DNA from: Candidatus Moduliflexus flocculans
GTDB taxonomy: Bacteria; Moduliflexota; Moduliflexia; Moduliflexales; Moduliflexaceae
Assembly: GCA_000739515.1 (NCBI GenBank)
Contig: DF820457.1
Coordinates: 834,118 to 898,117, forward strand
Length of the DNA stretch: 64,000 bases
Reading direction: 5' to 3'
Positions within the stretch are counted from its first letter, which is position 1. Each line of letters opens with the position of its first letter. Made by a program: the position numbers and the translations under genes. A model generated the notes under the pieces. It did not search any database. It saw nothing but the letters and a program-made list of their open reading frames with translations, and was not told where the DNA came from. Positions 33,572 through 43,700 of this stretch are shown piece after piece.

Positions 33572-35524
33572 ATGAAATTTCACACACAATTACGAGTCAT
33601 CTCAATGCTGGCAGTTGCGCCGCTTCTGTTCGTCGGGGGCTTCCTGCTGATCAGCACGTACATGATCAATATGGCGACCCAAAAAATCGCGTTCCTGAAT
33701 GACGGGATCAAGGAGATGACAGCCATGCGCGCGATCATGTTTGATTATACGCAAGGAGCGACGGAAAGGGCAGAAAGCCAGTTATTGCGGATCGAACAGA
33801 AATTAGCAGCGCTGTTTGCCCATGAACAGTTTCAGGCCGCCTCAGAACGCGAGCTATTGGGGCGCATTGAGAATGACTATCAGCGGGTTCAAAAGCTGTT
33901 TGTCGAGTTAGAGAAAAATAATATGACGTTGATATATGGCGAACCAGAAAAACAGATCGCTGCCCGAGAATACGCCAACATTCTCCTTTCACAATTCAGC
34001 ATTCTTTCGCAAAATATCATCACCCAGAGTTTTCAACTGCATGATCGCATCAACCACAATCTGATCGCGACCAGAAATGTCTATAATACGCTTCTATTCA
34101 CCATGATCGCCCTGTTTACGCTGATGGTCTCGGTCGTGTCGTTTTTTATAAATACGCAGCTCAAGCTTTCGGTCGCGCATTTGCTCAAAATTGCGCATCA
34201 ATTTAAAAGCGGGGACATGAATTACGTGATTGACAGCGCTGAAACGAATGAATTTCAAGAGGTGTACCTCGCGTTTAACCAGATGATCACTCAGATCAAA
34301 ACCTCCTATCAAAGCCTGACAGCGGAAATCGAAGACCGGAAGTCGGCGGAGGAGGCGTTGCGCGAGAGCGAAAATCTCCTGCGCACGCTCAGCAATAATC
34401 TCCCCGGAGGGTTGGTCTATCAGATTGATTCCGGCCTGGATGGCCAACAGCGCCGATTTGTGTATATTAGCGAAGGAGTTGCACAATTACACGGCCTGAC
34501 CTCAGCAGAGGCCAGACAAGACGCGATGCGAGTCTATGGACAGATCGTCGAGGAAGACCAGCGGATGGTGGCAGAGCGCGAAGCTCGCGCCGTGATTGAG
34601 ATGACGCCTTTCCAGGCCGAGGCGCGCATTCGTATGCCTTCTGGCGAAATCCGCTGGCGGCTGTTTACTTCTGCGCCGCGTCGGCTGCCCAACCAGCACC
34701 TTCTCTGGGATGGAGTTGAAATAGACATTACTGAACACAAACGCGCTGAAGAATTGCTGAAGGAACATAACCGGCTGTTAGAAGAGGCGGTTCAGCAGAA
34801 ACAAGGCGAAATGGAGGCGATGTTCGAAACGTTGCTGCGGCAGGAGAAATTGGCCACGATTGGGAAAATAGCCGGGAGCATCGCCCACGAACTGCGCAAC
34901 CCGCTTGGGGCGGTCAAGCAATCTATCTATTATCTCAAACACTTAGCGCAGCAACAAGAATTGGCGATGTCTCATCCGAAAGTGCTGCGGCATTTAGACC
35001 TTGTTGATGGGGAATTAGAAGCATCGGCGCGGGTGATTGCCGATCTTCTTGATATCACGCGCATGAAACCGCCGCACCGTCAGCCGACCGATTTACGGGC
35101 GCTCATTGAAGATGCCATTCAACACAGCCTTCCGCCGGAACAAGTGCGCGTGACGCTGACATTCGAGCCAGAGCCATTAACGATTGACGTTGATCCGCTG
35201 CAATTCCGGCAGGTGTTGCTGAATGTGCTGACGAACGCGATACAGGCTCTTGATGGGACTGGGGAAATCGCGATCCATGCGAAGCAGTTGCCCGAACAAG
35301 GGGAAACGCTGCTTGAAATACATGATACCGGCGTCGGCGTTGCGCCGGAAAATATTGCGAAAGTGTTTGAACCGCTTTACACCACAAAAACGACAGGCAC
35401 GGGGTTAGGGTTGAGTATATGCAAACAGATCATGGACAGTCATCAGGGGCGAATTTCTCTGGCCAGTTTGCCAGGCCAGGGAACGACCGTGATGCTTGCG
35501 ATTCCTGGCGAGAGGAAGCCATAA
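33572..35524 (+). CDS. Membrane sensor histidine kinase with HAMP and PAS domains (paralogue)
   Basis: 650 residues. Transmembrane helices at about 10-30 and 172-194 flank a helical periplasmic domain of about 140 residues, followed by HAMP (195-248), PAS (about 265-390), HisKA with phospho-His439 (AGSIAHELRNPLGAVKQ) and HATPase (LNVLTNAIQALDGTG, IHDTGVGV, TGTGLGLSICKQI). From the PAS end onward it is nearly parallel to the kinase at 30543. The periplasmic domain differs, fitting a different ligand or binding-protein partner. The binding-protein gene upstream ends 44 bases before it. Confidence 0.92.
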   Translation: MKFHTQLRVISMLAVAPLLFVGGFLLISTYMINMATQKIAFLNDGIKEMTAMRAIMFDYTQGATERAESQLLRIEQKLAALFAHEQFQAASERELLGRIENDYQRVQKLFVELEKNNMTLIYGEPEKQIAAREYANILLSQFSILSQNIITQSFQLHDRINHNLIATRNVYNTLLFTMIALFTLMVSVVSFFINTQLKLSVAHLLKIAHQFKSGDMNYVIDSAETNEFQEVYLAFNQMITQIKTSYQSLTAEIEDRKSAEEALRESENLLRTLSNNLPGGLVYQIDSGLDGQQRRFVYISEGVAQLHGLTSAEARQDAMRVYGQIVEEDQRMVAEREARAVIEMTPFQAEARIRMPSGEIRWRLFTSAPRRLPNQHLLWDGVEIDITEHKRAEELLKEHNRLLEEAVQQKQGEMEAMFETLLRQEKLATIGKIAGSIAHELRNPLGAVKQSIYYLKHLAQQQELAMSHPKVLRHLDLVDGELEASARVIADLLDITRMKPPHRQPTDLRALIEDAIQHSLPPEQVRVTLTFEPEPLTIDVDPLQFRQVLLNVLTNAIQALDGTGEIAIHAKQLPEQGETLLEIHDTGVGVAPENIAKVFEPLYTTKTTGTGLGLSICKQIMDSHQGRISLASLPGQGTTVMLAIPGERKP

Positions 35525-35563
35525 CGATTCGCGCAATTGTTCGAAAGGATTGCCACAATATCC

Positions 35564-35593
35564 TTGACAACGCCGTTGAGTATCGAACATATT
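35564..35593 (+). promoter_or_regulatory. Possible internal promoter for the double-receiver gene
   Basis: TTGACA at 35564-35569 and CATATT at 35588-35593, 18 bases apart, precede the gene at 35632 by a suitable distance. Confidence 0.4.
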
Positions 35594-35631
35594 TTGACAA
35601 TCCACTTCTCACCTTTCTCAGGAGATCAAAT

Positions 35632-36384
35632 ATGGAACGCACGCTTTCGATTCTTATTGTAGATGATCATCCAGCAATGCGGCAGACATTGCAAGATATT
35701 TTAGAAGATGAAGGATATGTCGTCACGACAGCATCTTCGGGGCGCATCGCGCTTGCGCTCTGCCAGGAACAGACGTTCGACGCGCTGTTGATGGATGTGC
35801 GCATGCCGGATTTGAACGGGGTTGAAGTCTTCCGTGAATTAAAAAATCAGGCGTTTACCTCTCGCGTGATTATGATGAGCGCGTATTCAGTGGAAGAATT
35901 GAAAAAAGAAGCGCTCGAAGAAGGCGCCATCGCCTTTTTGCAGAAACCGGTAGATGTGGCGTTCGTCTTGAAACTGATTGAGGATACTGAACATCCGCCA
36001 TTGTTAGTGGTCATGGACAATCAGGAGGAACGGGAACTGCTGGCCGCGCGGTTAAAACAGCAACGCTATCGAACGTACACCACTGGCACACCGCAAGCCG
36101 CGCTGGAATTAGCCCGGCAGATTCAATTTCATGTGATTATGATTGATACGAAATTGCATACGATGAGCGCGTTAGAACTCTATTTAGCGCTGAAAGCGAT
36201 TACGCCGAAATCCGTCACGATCCTGTTTGCCGAAACCGATGAATCCTTCATAAAACAAGCGGAAGAAGCGGTGAAACGTTCGGCCTATACCTTTTTGACC
36301 AAGCCGTTGGATTTAGATCGATTATTCGCAATTTTAGAGACGATTCGAAAACAAGTGTATTCGGACTTTTTAGAAAAACCGTGA
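35632..36384 (+). CDS. Double-receiver response regulator
   Basis: 250 residues from the ATG at 35632, which has CAGGAG at a good distance. The first receiver (1-120) has Asp55 (ALLMDVRMPDLNG) and LQKPVD. The second (about 128-245) has VIMIDTKLHTMS as phosphoacceptor region and FLTKPLD, but its opening acidic pair is replaced (LLVVMDNQEE), so it may be weakly active. There is no output domain, so it probably relays phosphate or signals by protein contact. Likely partner of the kinase just upstream. Confidence 0.9.
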   Translation: MERTLSILIVDDHPAMRQTLQDILEDEGYVVTTASSGRIALALCQEQTFDALLMDVRMPDLNGVEVFRELKNQAFTSRVIMMSAYSVEELKKEALEEGAIAFLQKPVDVAFVLKLIEDTEHPPLLVVMDNQEERELLAARLKQQRYRTYTTGTPQAALELARQIQFHVIMIDTKLHTMSALELYLALKAITPKSVTILFAETDESFIKQAEEAVKRSAYTFLTKPLDLDRLFAILETIRKQVYSDFLEKP

Positions 36385-36443
36385 TTGAACTCAACGTCTG
36401 CTGATTGTTCAGCTCTGTTCGATCCCGTAAAATACATCGTATC

Positions 36444-37583
36444 ATGGCGCATAATTCGGTAGCATCAACGTTGTTCGTGATCGAAGATAATCCGACTCAG
36501 TCAGAGACGCTGATGGATATTCTCGAAGCCGAAGGATTACATCCGATTGCCTGTTTTTCAGGCAAAGAAGCGCTCGTGGTGTGTGAGCGGCAGACTGCGT
36601 ATGTGGCGATTCTTGATCTGCGCTTGCCGGATATGGACGGATTGGAGGTGCTGCAACATCTAAAAAAACAAATTCCGGAAATCAAGGTGATTATTAATAC
36701 CGCGTATGCATCCTTAGAATCAGCCATTGAAGCGGTGAATCGCGGCGCATTTGCGTATGTGCAGAAAATGGGGGATGTGGATGAATTATTAGCTCACGTC
36801 CATCGCGCCTTTCATGAACATTTGGCGACATACAGCGAACGCTTGGAGCGCGAAGTCTCGATTCGAACCATAGAGCTTTCGCAGGCCAATATGGCGCTGC
36901 GCAAGGAGATTCTGGCGCATAAACAGGCGGAAGAACAACTTCACGCCACGTTACAGCAGAAAACGTTCCTGCTCAGCGAAGTCCAACATCGCACGCGCAA
37001 TAATCTGACAGTGATTAGCGCGTTGCTCGGTTTTCAGGCGAATTACGCCGGCGACCCACATACACAGGCGATGTTAACCGCGGTGCAGGCGCGTCTTGAC
37101 GCGATGGCGTTGCTTCACGCAAAATTACACCGCGAAGACTTGATGACGGTGAATGTGCCAGAGTATGTGACTGAACTCGCAGAAATGCTTGTCCATAACG
37201 ATTATATGGCGTATGCGAAACAGGTCAGCATCAGTTATGATCTTGAGCCATGTTCTCTGGTGATTGATAATGCGTTATCATTTGGGCTATTATGTTATGA
37301 AATTCTTTCGAATGCGTGCCGACATGCGTTTCCTGATAGGCAAGCCGGGGATATACATATTCAGTTTCATACGACCGATGAGGGCGCTCGCGAACTGTGC
37401 GTGCGCGATAATGGCGTTGGCCTTCCGGACGGGTTTGATGTGACCCAGACGCATACGCTGGGGTTTTATTTCATTGGCATGATGGCGCGATCATTGCGGG
37501 GAACCGTCGCTGTTTATCGGCGCGAGCCAGGAACCGAGGTGGCGATCCGTTTCAATGAACCTCAATACAAGTCGCGCATTTGA
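36444..37583 (+). CDS. Receiver-HisKA_2 (HWE-like) sensor kinase, paralogue
   Basis: About 379 residues from the ATG at 36444. Receiver with Asp58 (VAILDLRLPDMDG), linker, HisKA_2 region (SEVQHRTRNNLTVISALLGF) and HATPase (LLCYEILSNACRHAFP, VRDNGVGLPDGF). Domain order and much of the sequence match the protein at 29409, pointing to duplication of a signalling unit. No strong ribosome-binding site is visible. Confidence 0.9.
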   Translation: MAHNSVASTLFVIEDNPTQSETLMDILEAEGLHPIACFSGKEALVVCERQTAYVAILDLRLPDMDGLEVLQHLKKQIPEIKVIINTAYASLESAIEAVNRGAFAYVQKMGDVDELLAHVHRAFHEHLATYSERLEREVSIRTIELSQANMALRKEILAHKQAEEQLHATLQQKTFLLSEVQHRTRNNLTVISALLGFQANYAGDPHTQAMLTAVQARLDAMALLHAKLHREDLMTVNVPEYVTELAEMLVHNDYMAYAKQVSISYDLEPCSLVIDNALSFGLLCYEILSNACRHAFPDRQAGDIHIQFHTTDEGARELCVRDNGVGLPDGFDVTQTHTLGFYFIGMMARSLRGTVAVYRREPGTEVAIRFNEPQYKSRI

Positions 37584-37683
37584 TTCGCGGCGAGAAACTT
37601 TTTTTCGACGGCTGTCGTCATACTCAGCAGAGAAAATCTCGATGTTTATTCGAATTCGGCAGCATTTCTTGGAGGGGGGAGGC

Positions 37684-38130
37684 ATGATGCTGGCAAAGAG
37701 GGGGCTTCTTATTTTGGTCTTTGTGATGTGCTGCGCGGCGCTCTGGGGGGGATATGCTGACGCGCAGGACGTTGCGCTGATTATGCATAAAGGGAAGGTC
37801 AAGCCGGTATCCTTAAGCGAACAGGAGATCAAAGAAGTCTTTTTAGGGCAAAAAACCCGATGGGAAGACAATTCTGTGATTCGTTTCGCCGTCTATACCG
37901 AGGATAGCGCGTTGTTGGCGTTTTTGAAAAGTTATGTCAAAAAAACGCCGATTCAATATAACAATTACTGGAAAAAGTTAGTGTTCAGCGGAAAAGGCAT
38001 TATGCCGAAAATGTTCGACGATAGCCAAAAAGTGCTTGATTTTGTGTCAAATACTGAGGGCGCCATCAGCTTTATCAGCGCGAAAGATGTGGATGCGCAG
38101 CGCGTCGTCGTCATTACGGTCGCCAACTGA
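37684..38130 (+). CDS. Small PstS-like periplasmic binding-domain protein
   Basis: About 148 residues. GGAGGGGGGAGG precedes the ATG at 37684. A signal peptide (LLILVFVMCCAALWGGYADAQ) is followed by one lobe-sized domain with VKPVSLSEQEIKEVFLGQKTRW, a motif typical of phosphate ABC transporter binding proteins (the IxxIFxGKxxxW motif), and GAISFISAKDV near the end. It is half the usual length of PstS. Such mini-PBPs often accompany kinases and porins. It precedes the porin gene by 17 bases. Confidence 0.82.
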   Translation: MMLAKRGLLILVFVMCCAALWGGYADAQDVALIMHKGKVKPVSLSEQEIKEVFLGQKTRWEDNSVIRFAVYTEDSALLAFLKSYVKKTPIQYNNYWKKLVFSGKGIMPKMFDDSQKVLDFVSNTEGAISFISAKDVDAQRVVVITVAN

Positions 38131-38147
38131 ACAGAAGGAGAAGATGC

Positions 38148-39404
38148 ATGAAGCCTATCAGGAGTATATGTTTGGGGCTTATCATATTACTGGGATGCCT
38201 GATGTCGAGTCAGAACGTTACCGCAGAAAGTGAGTTTACCGCACCTCGTCTTGAGGTGCATGGGTTTGTTTCGCAAGGATTTCTGAAAAGTTGGGAGAAT
38301 AATGTCTTTGCCGGCACGGAAGACGGGACGTTTCAATTTAACGAATTTGGCGTCAATGTGATGGCAGAATTGATCGAGCAATTACATGCGGGCGTGCAAA
38401 TCTTTTCCAGAGATTTAGGGGATATTGGGAATAACGACGTGATCCTTGACTGGGCGTATGGCGATTATCGCTGGCGTGACTGGCTGGGAGTCCGCGCCGG
38501 AAAAATCAAAATTCCCTATGGGCTGTACAATGAAACGCGCGATATTGACATGCTGCGAACCAGCATCTTTCTGCCGTCCAGCATTTATTATGAAGGCAAT
38601 CGCGAACGCCAGAACACCTTGATCGGCGCGGGGGTGTATGGCGATATTTCTGCGGCAGCGCTCGGCACGTTCACGTATCAACTCCAGATCGGAGATGCGA
38701 ATATGTCGTCAGAAAGCGGCGATATGAAATATGCCCAGGATCAAAACTCGGCGCTGGCGACGATGGAGATTGAGCGGCAATATACGGCGGATTTGGAATG
38801 GGAAACGCCGCTTGAAGGCTTGCGATTGGGTGGGTTTGTCATGCAGACTGATTTGAGCATAGAACTTTCAGACACAACCAGTTCGGATGAGACAACATCC
38901 GACGCCGCCTCGTCAGATGCGTCAACCACAGCATCAGACACCTCCACCGAGAGCGAGAATCCTCCGTCTTCTGACTCCTCATCCCGTTTTGTTCCTGATG
39001 AGACGCAACGCTTTTATATTGTGTCGGCAGAGTATGGCTGGAATAATGTAATATTGTCAGGCGAATACCAGATTGCGCCAGATTCTCATGCACCAGAAGG
39101 ATATTATCTCGGCGCATCGTACCGCCTGAACGATCATTTCGAATTCGGCGGCTATTATTCCGTGTATTATGGTCGAGCGTCTGATAAAGATGGAAAACAT
39201 CGCGAAGAGCAAGGCATGGCGGATTATTCCGCCTGGCAGAAAGAATGGGTGGCAAGCGTTCGCGTTGATCTGAATACATCCTGGACGATTAAAGCTGAAG
39301 GCCACCTGATTAACGGCACCGCCCAAATGTTAACGCAGGATAACCCCGATGACATGAAAGAAGATTCCTATCTCTTTGCCCTGAAAACATCCTATCTTTT
39401 TTGA
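38148..39404 (+). CDS. Outer-membrane porin-like beta-barrel protein
   Basis: 418 residues. A signal peptide (SICLGLIILLGCLMSSQNVTA) leads to LEVHGFVSQGFLKSWENNVF, the opening of porin-like barrels. Alternating strands follow (VRAGKIKIPYGLYNETRD matches the phosphate-selective porin-like motif), ending in TSYLF, a C-terminal Phe as expected for outer-membrane assembly. A Ser/Thr/Asp/Glu-rich stretch of about 40 residues (about 242-282) is probably an extracellular loop. Located between two phosphate-type binding proteins, suggesting an anion role. AGAAGGAGA precedes the ATG. Confidence 0.85.
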   Translation: MKPIRSICLGLIILLGCLMSSQNVTAESEFTAPRLEVHGFVSQGFLKSWENNVFAGTEDGTFQFNEFGVNVMAELIEQLHAGVQIFSRDLGDIGNNDVILDWAYGDYRWRDWLGVRAGKIKIPYGLYNETRDIDMLRTSIFLPSSIYYEGNRERQNTLIGAGVYGDISAAALGTFTYQLQIGDANMSSESGDMKYAQDQNSALATMEIERQYTADLEWETPLEGLRLGGFVMQTDLSIELSDTTSSDETTSDAASSDASTTASDTSTESENPPSSDSSSRFVPDETQRFYIVSAEYGWNNVILSGEYQIAPDSHAPEGYYLGASYRLNDHFEFGGYYSVYYGRASDKDGKHREEQGMADYSAWQKEWVASVRVDLNTSWTIKAEGHLINGTAQMLTQDNPDDMKEDSYLFALKTSYLF

Positions 39405-39784
39405 TTCCCGCCACAGGAGTCATATTCCTTCGCGATCTCATCAAACAGAGGCAAGCCGATCAAAAACGCTTGCCCCTGTTTTGGCCTCCCGGCAGACAAC
39501 GCATTTTGGAATGCGTTCTTGAACATCTCTTCTCTTCCCTCGCTCGAAATCACGCTCAATCAATGGCTTTCAGAAATGCGAGTTTTCTTGCAAAAAAAAG
39601 ATTGACGGTGTTACTATGTTCAATGTCAGATCATGAAATTCGTATGATCGGCGCGAGCATTAAAAATTCACATCAGGCAGACCTCTCAGGTTTTGAAAAC
39701 CTGTGAGGTCTTATTGCACATCAACGCTCGCATCTGAAGGATTGATTAAATCGAACTGAGCAAACCTGTAATCTGGAGGAAAAT
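39405..39784. other. Intergenic gap with hairpins
   Basis: About 380 bases. AACGCATT-TTGG-AATGCGTT (39498-39517) and the palindrome at 39680-39710 are visible. A frame crossing it has no recognisable product. TTGACG at about 39602 may belong to a promoter for the PstS-like gene, but no spaced -10 box is clear. Confidence 0.4.
39680..39710. repeat. Palindrome, CCTCACAGG family
   Basis: GACCTCTCAGGTTTT, G, AAAACCTGTGAGGTC: hairpin of the 8051 family, about 75 bases before the PstS-like start. Confidence 0.7.
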
Positions 39785-40597
39785 ATGAGACATGAACATA
39801 TCATCGTTCTTTTCGGAGTGATAATCGTCTGTATGTTTGGCATGCTCTCAACGGCGGCAGCGGAAAATTTCACAATTGTGGGATCGGGCGATGGCCTTTC
39901 GGTGTTTGAAGCAGTTGCAGCAGCATTCAATCACCTGCACCCCGACGTGACATTCACCTTTCCTGAAAGCATCGGCTCCGGCGGAGGAATTAAAGCGGTC
40001 GGACGGGATGAGTATGTATTAGGGCGCATCGCCAGAGACATTCAAGAGAATGAGAAGCCTTACGGCTTGACAGCTGTTCCTTTTGCGAAAGCACCTGTGG
40101 TGTTTTTCGTCAATCCAAATGTTGGCGTGACAGACCTTTCAGCGCAACAGATACTGGACATTTACAGCGGGAAAATTACGAATTGGAAAGAGGCGGGCGG
40201 CAGCGATCTCCCGGTGAGAGTGATCATGCGGGATGAAGGGGATAGTTCGCATAAAGTTTTACAGCAAAACCTGCCGGGATTCAAAGCGTTGACCATGACA
40301 CCAAACGCCAAAACGACCTTCAGCATTGCCGAAATTCTTTCAACGGCGGAACATGTGGCAGGCGCGATCGGATATGGTAACTACGCAAACGTGCGTATTG
40401 CGAACGTCACAATCATACGCATTGATGGTAAAAACCCAACGGATTCAGATTATCCGTATCACGCGATTCAGGCGTTTATTTTCAAAGAACAGAATTATAC
40501 AGGCATGGTCAAAACCTTCATTGAATTTCTCACATCCGGGGCGGCTGATGACGCCATCATTCAGGGCGGCGGGATTCCGTTCACAGGGACGCCATGA
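39785..40597 (+). CDS. PstS-like phosphate ABC transporter binding protein
   Basis: 270 residues with a signal peptide (IIVCMFGMLSTAAA). FTIVGSGDGLSVFEAVAAAF, FPESIGSGGGIKAVGRDEY and LSAQQILDIYSGKITNWKEAGG are PstS hallmarks, and GGGIPFTGTP ends the protein. There is no PstC/A/B nearby, so uptake cannot be supported from here; with kinases on both sides, a sensory or scavenging role is possible. GGAGGAAAAT precedes the ATG. Confidence 0.88.
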   Translation: MRHEHIIVLFGVIIVCMFGMLSTAAAENFTIVGSGDGLSVFEAVAAAFNHLHPDVTFTFPESIGSGGGIKAVGRDEYVLGRIARDIQENEKPYGLTAVPFAKAPVVFFVNPNVGVTDLSAQQILDIYSGKITNWKEAGGSDLPVRVIMRDEGDSSHKVLQQNLPGFKALTMTPNAKTTFSIAEILSTAEHVAGAIGYGNYANVRIANVTIIRIDGKNPTDSDYPYHAIQAFIFKEQNYTGMVKTFIEFLTSGAADDAIIQGGGIPFTGTP

Positions 40598-40777
40598 GAA
40601 ATCTATTTTTTCAGGGATTATCGAATCGAATCGGTAATTTTTACGGGCATTCGTTCCCCGGACAACCTTGTTCGAACATGGCCGTCAGAGAGACGCTTGA
40701 CTCGTCACCGCCAACGTGTCAAAACAGTCGTAAGCCGAATTGAATTGTGAACTGCCAGCATCGGCGGAGAAATGTTA

Positions 40778-43700
40778 ATGAAAAGTATCCAATCGAAGAT
40801 TCTTCTCAGTTTTTGCCTGGCCGCTTTGATGAGTCTTCTTGTGTTAGGATTTGTTGTCTCCTGGAAACTCGATAAAAGTATTTCAGCGCAATCGGAGCAG
40901 TTAGCGGCTGATATGGCCGCGCAGAAATATGAGGCGTTGCAGGCGCCTCTTCGAATGTTCGAAACGCTGATTCGAGAAGACGTGCGCCAGGTGGTCAACG
41001 ATTTGCGCCAGGATGCGCAACTGCGAACCGCCTTAGAAACGCGCCAATTCGTGGTAATGAAGGCCAAACTGCAATTAACGGCGCGAGCGCGGGACATGGA
41101 TTTTTTGTTGCTGCTGAACACCAAAGGCCAGTTAGAAGCGTCATTTCCGTTGGAACTCAATGATCTGGAAATCGAACAATATGTCCGTTCGTGGGAGCTT
41201 GGGAAGCGCGCCCAACAATTTTTTACAAAATCGGCGACCAATGAGGTCACAATATGGGAGGCGTTTTCGAGACACGCTCCCTTTGCGCTGGACCTCTTGC
41301 AAGTTCCGGAACACAATATTGCCGGACAGGGAGGACTAAGCATTGCCGCTGCCGGCATTGTGAGTAATGACTTTGGCGAGCCGATTGGGATCTGTCTGGC
41401 CGGGAAATTCCTGGATCATGATAACAAGATTTTGGAAATGTTGCGAGCAATTGGCGGATATGCCAGCGTCATTTATCTCAACGCATTTCCAATCGCCCAG
41501 GCCGGGTTCGAACGCAAGGACGCACACGACAGCGATTTTACAGGCCTTCGACTTTCATCGTCGTTTCTCTCTGAAATGTATCAGACCGGCGCAAAACAAA
41601 ATTTAGCCGTCTCACTGGACGGTCAGCGCTATTTGATGGCGTGTATGCCGTTACGCTCCCTGACCGCGAAAAATATCGGCATTTTTTGCTCCGGGCTTCC
41701 CGAATCGCAAATCAGCAGTCTGCAACAGGCGATCTTCGATTCCAGCACACAAACGAAACTCAACATACAATCCTGGCTGGTCTGGATTGGACTCGCTTCC
41801 CTCTGTCTGTTTACGCTGCTTGCGGTGATTGTTGCCGCCAGAATTGCCCGCCCTCTGCGGCAATTATCTGAAATTGCCGCCACGCTTGCCACCGGCGATG
41901 TGCTGCAAGAAATACACATCGTTTCGCAAGACGAGATTGGCCGGTTAGCCGACGCCTTTCGCGAACTGATCGCCTATATCAAGCATCTTGCGATGGTATC
42001 GCAGCAACTTGCCACTGGCGATATTCAGGTCTCGCTCGCCCCGAAATCGGAACATGACATGCTCAACCACTCTTTTGCTGCGACAATCCAGTATGTTCAG
42101 GAGGTCGCAACGGTCGCGGAACAAATTGCCAACAAAGACCTTCAGGTTGAAGTCATCCCAAAATCGAATCGCGATATTCTGAATCAGTCATTAGCGCGCA
42201 TGGTAAAAACGCTGCAATCCATGATGACCGAGAATGCTCATGCGCTTGAAATCGCCGAGCAGCAAAAACACGAGGCTGAACAGCAACGCGCGTTGGTCGA
42301 ATACCAGAACTGGCTTCGCACCGGCCAGGCTGAATTAGGCGAAGCCATGCGCGGGGAACAAGACGTGGAAGGGTTATCAACGCAGATTATTACCTACGTC
42401 GCACGCTATCTTGACGCACGCGCAGGCTTATTTTTTGTGATGGAAGGAGAGTATTGGCTGCGTTTTACCGGAAGCTACGCCTATACGCCGGGGAAAGAGG
42501 ATCGCAAGGTGTTGCGCATCGGCGAAGGGCTGATTGGAAAGGTTGCGTTGGAGAAGAAATCCATGATGGTCAGCGACGTTCCCGAACGGTATTTGCGGCT
42601 CGGTTCAGGTTCTGGCGAAGCCGCCCCTCTGCAAATTCTGGTGATGCCATTTCTTTATGGTGACACCGTCAAAGGGGTGGTCGAACTCGGATTGGCGCAA
42701 GAGTTGACTCCGCGCCAGCAAGAATTTCTTTCCTTAATTCAAGAACCGATTGCCATTGCCATTCATTCCGCGCAATCGCGGCAAAAATTACAGGATTTAT
42801 TGGGAGAGATGCGACGACAGGCGGAAGAATTGCAAGCGCAGCGAGCAACCTTGCAGCGCGCCAATCAGGAGTTGGAGTCTCATGCGCGCGCCTTGCAAGC
42901 GTCACAGGAAGAATTGCGACAGACGAATAGCGAATTAGCCGCTCAGAAAAAAGCGTTGGAGCAACGCGAACAGTCATTGCAGATTAAAAACCGGGAATTG
43001 GAAGACGCCCGGAAACTCATTGAGGAAAAAGCCAGAGATTTGGAATTAGTCAGCCGGTATAAATCGGAGTTTCTGGCGAATATGTCCCATGAACTGCGCA
43101 CGCCATTAAACAGCTTGTTGATCCTGGCCAAATTTCTGGCAGAGAACAAAGAAGGAAATCTCACCGACGTTCAATTAAAATCGGCGCAAACCGTTTATGC
43201 TTCGGGATATGATCTTTTGATCTTGATTAATGATATTTTAGACTTGTCGAAAATCGAATCTGGCAAGATGATAGTACATATCGAAATGATGCGGCTCAGC
43301 GGACTGAGTCAGCATATTATGCAGCATTTCCAATTCGTGGCTGCGGAGAAAGGGCTTACATTGCAGACCATATTGGATGACGGATTGCCGGAATTTATCG
43401 AAACCGATCGGCGGCGTGTGGAACAAATCGTGAAAAATTTGTTGTCAAACGCGCTTAAATTTACGGCGGCAGGAGGCATTCAAGTGCGTTTTCGCCGCCC
43501 GGCAACGGATGAATTGCTGCCCGACAGCGGCTTAGACCCATCGCGTTCGGTGGCGATTGCCGTCACAGATACGGGAATCGGAATTCCTGAAGAGAAACAG
43601 CGCTTGATCTTTGAAGCGTTTCGCCAGGCTGATGAGACGATCAGCCGGGAATATGGAGGCACGGGGTTAGGACTGTCAATTTCCAGAAATTTTGCCATAT

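Noticed and set aside
39401-39706. Frame of about 100 codons before the PstS-like gene
   Set aside because: No ribosome-binding site, no recognisable motif, and it runs through a palindromic repeat.
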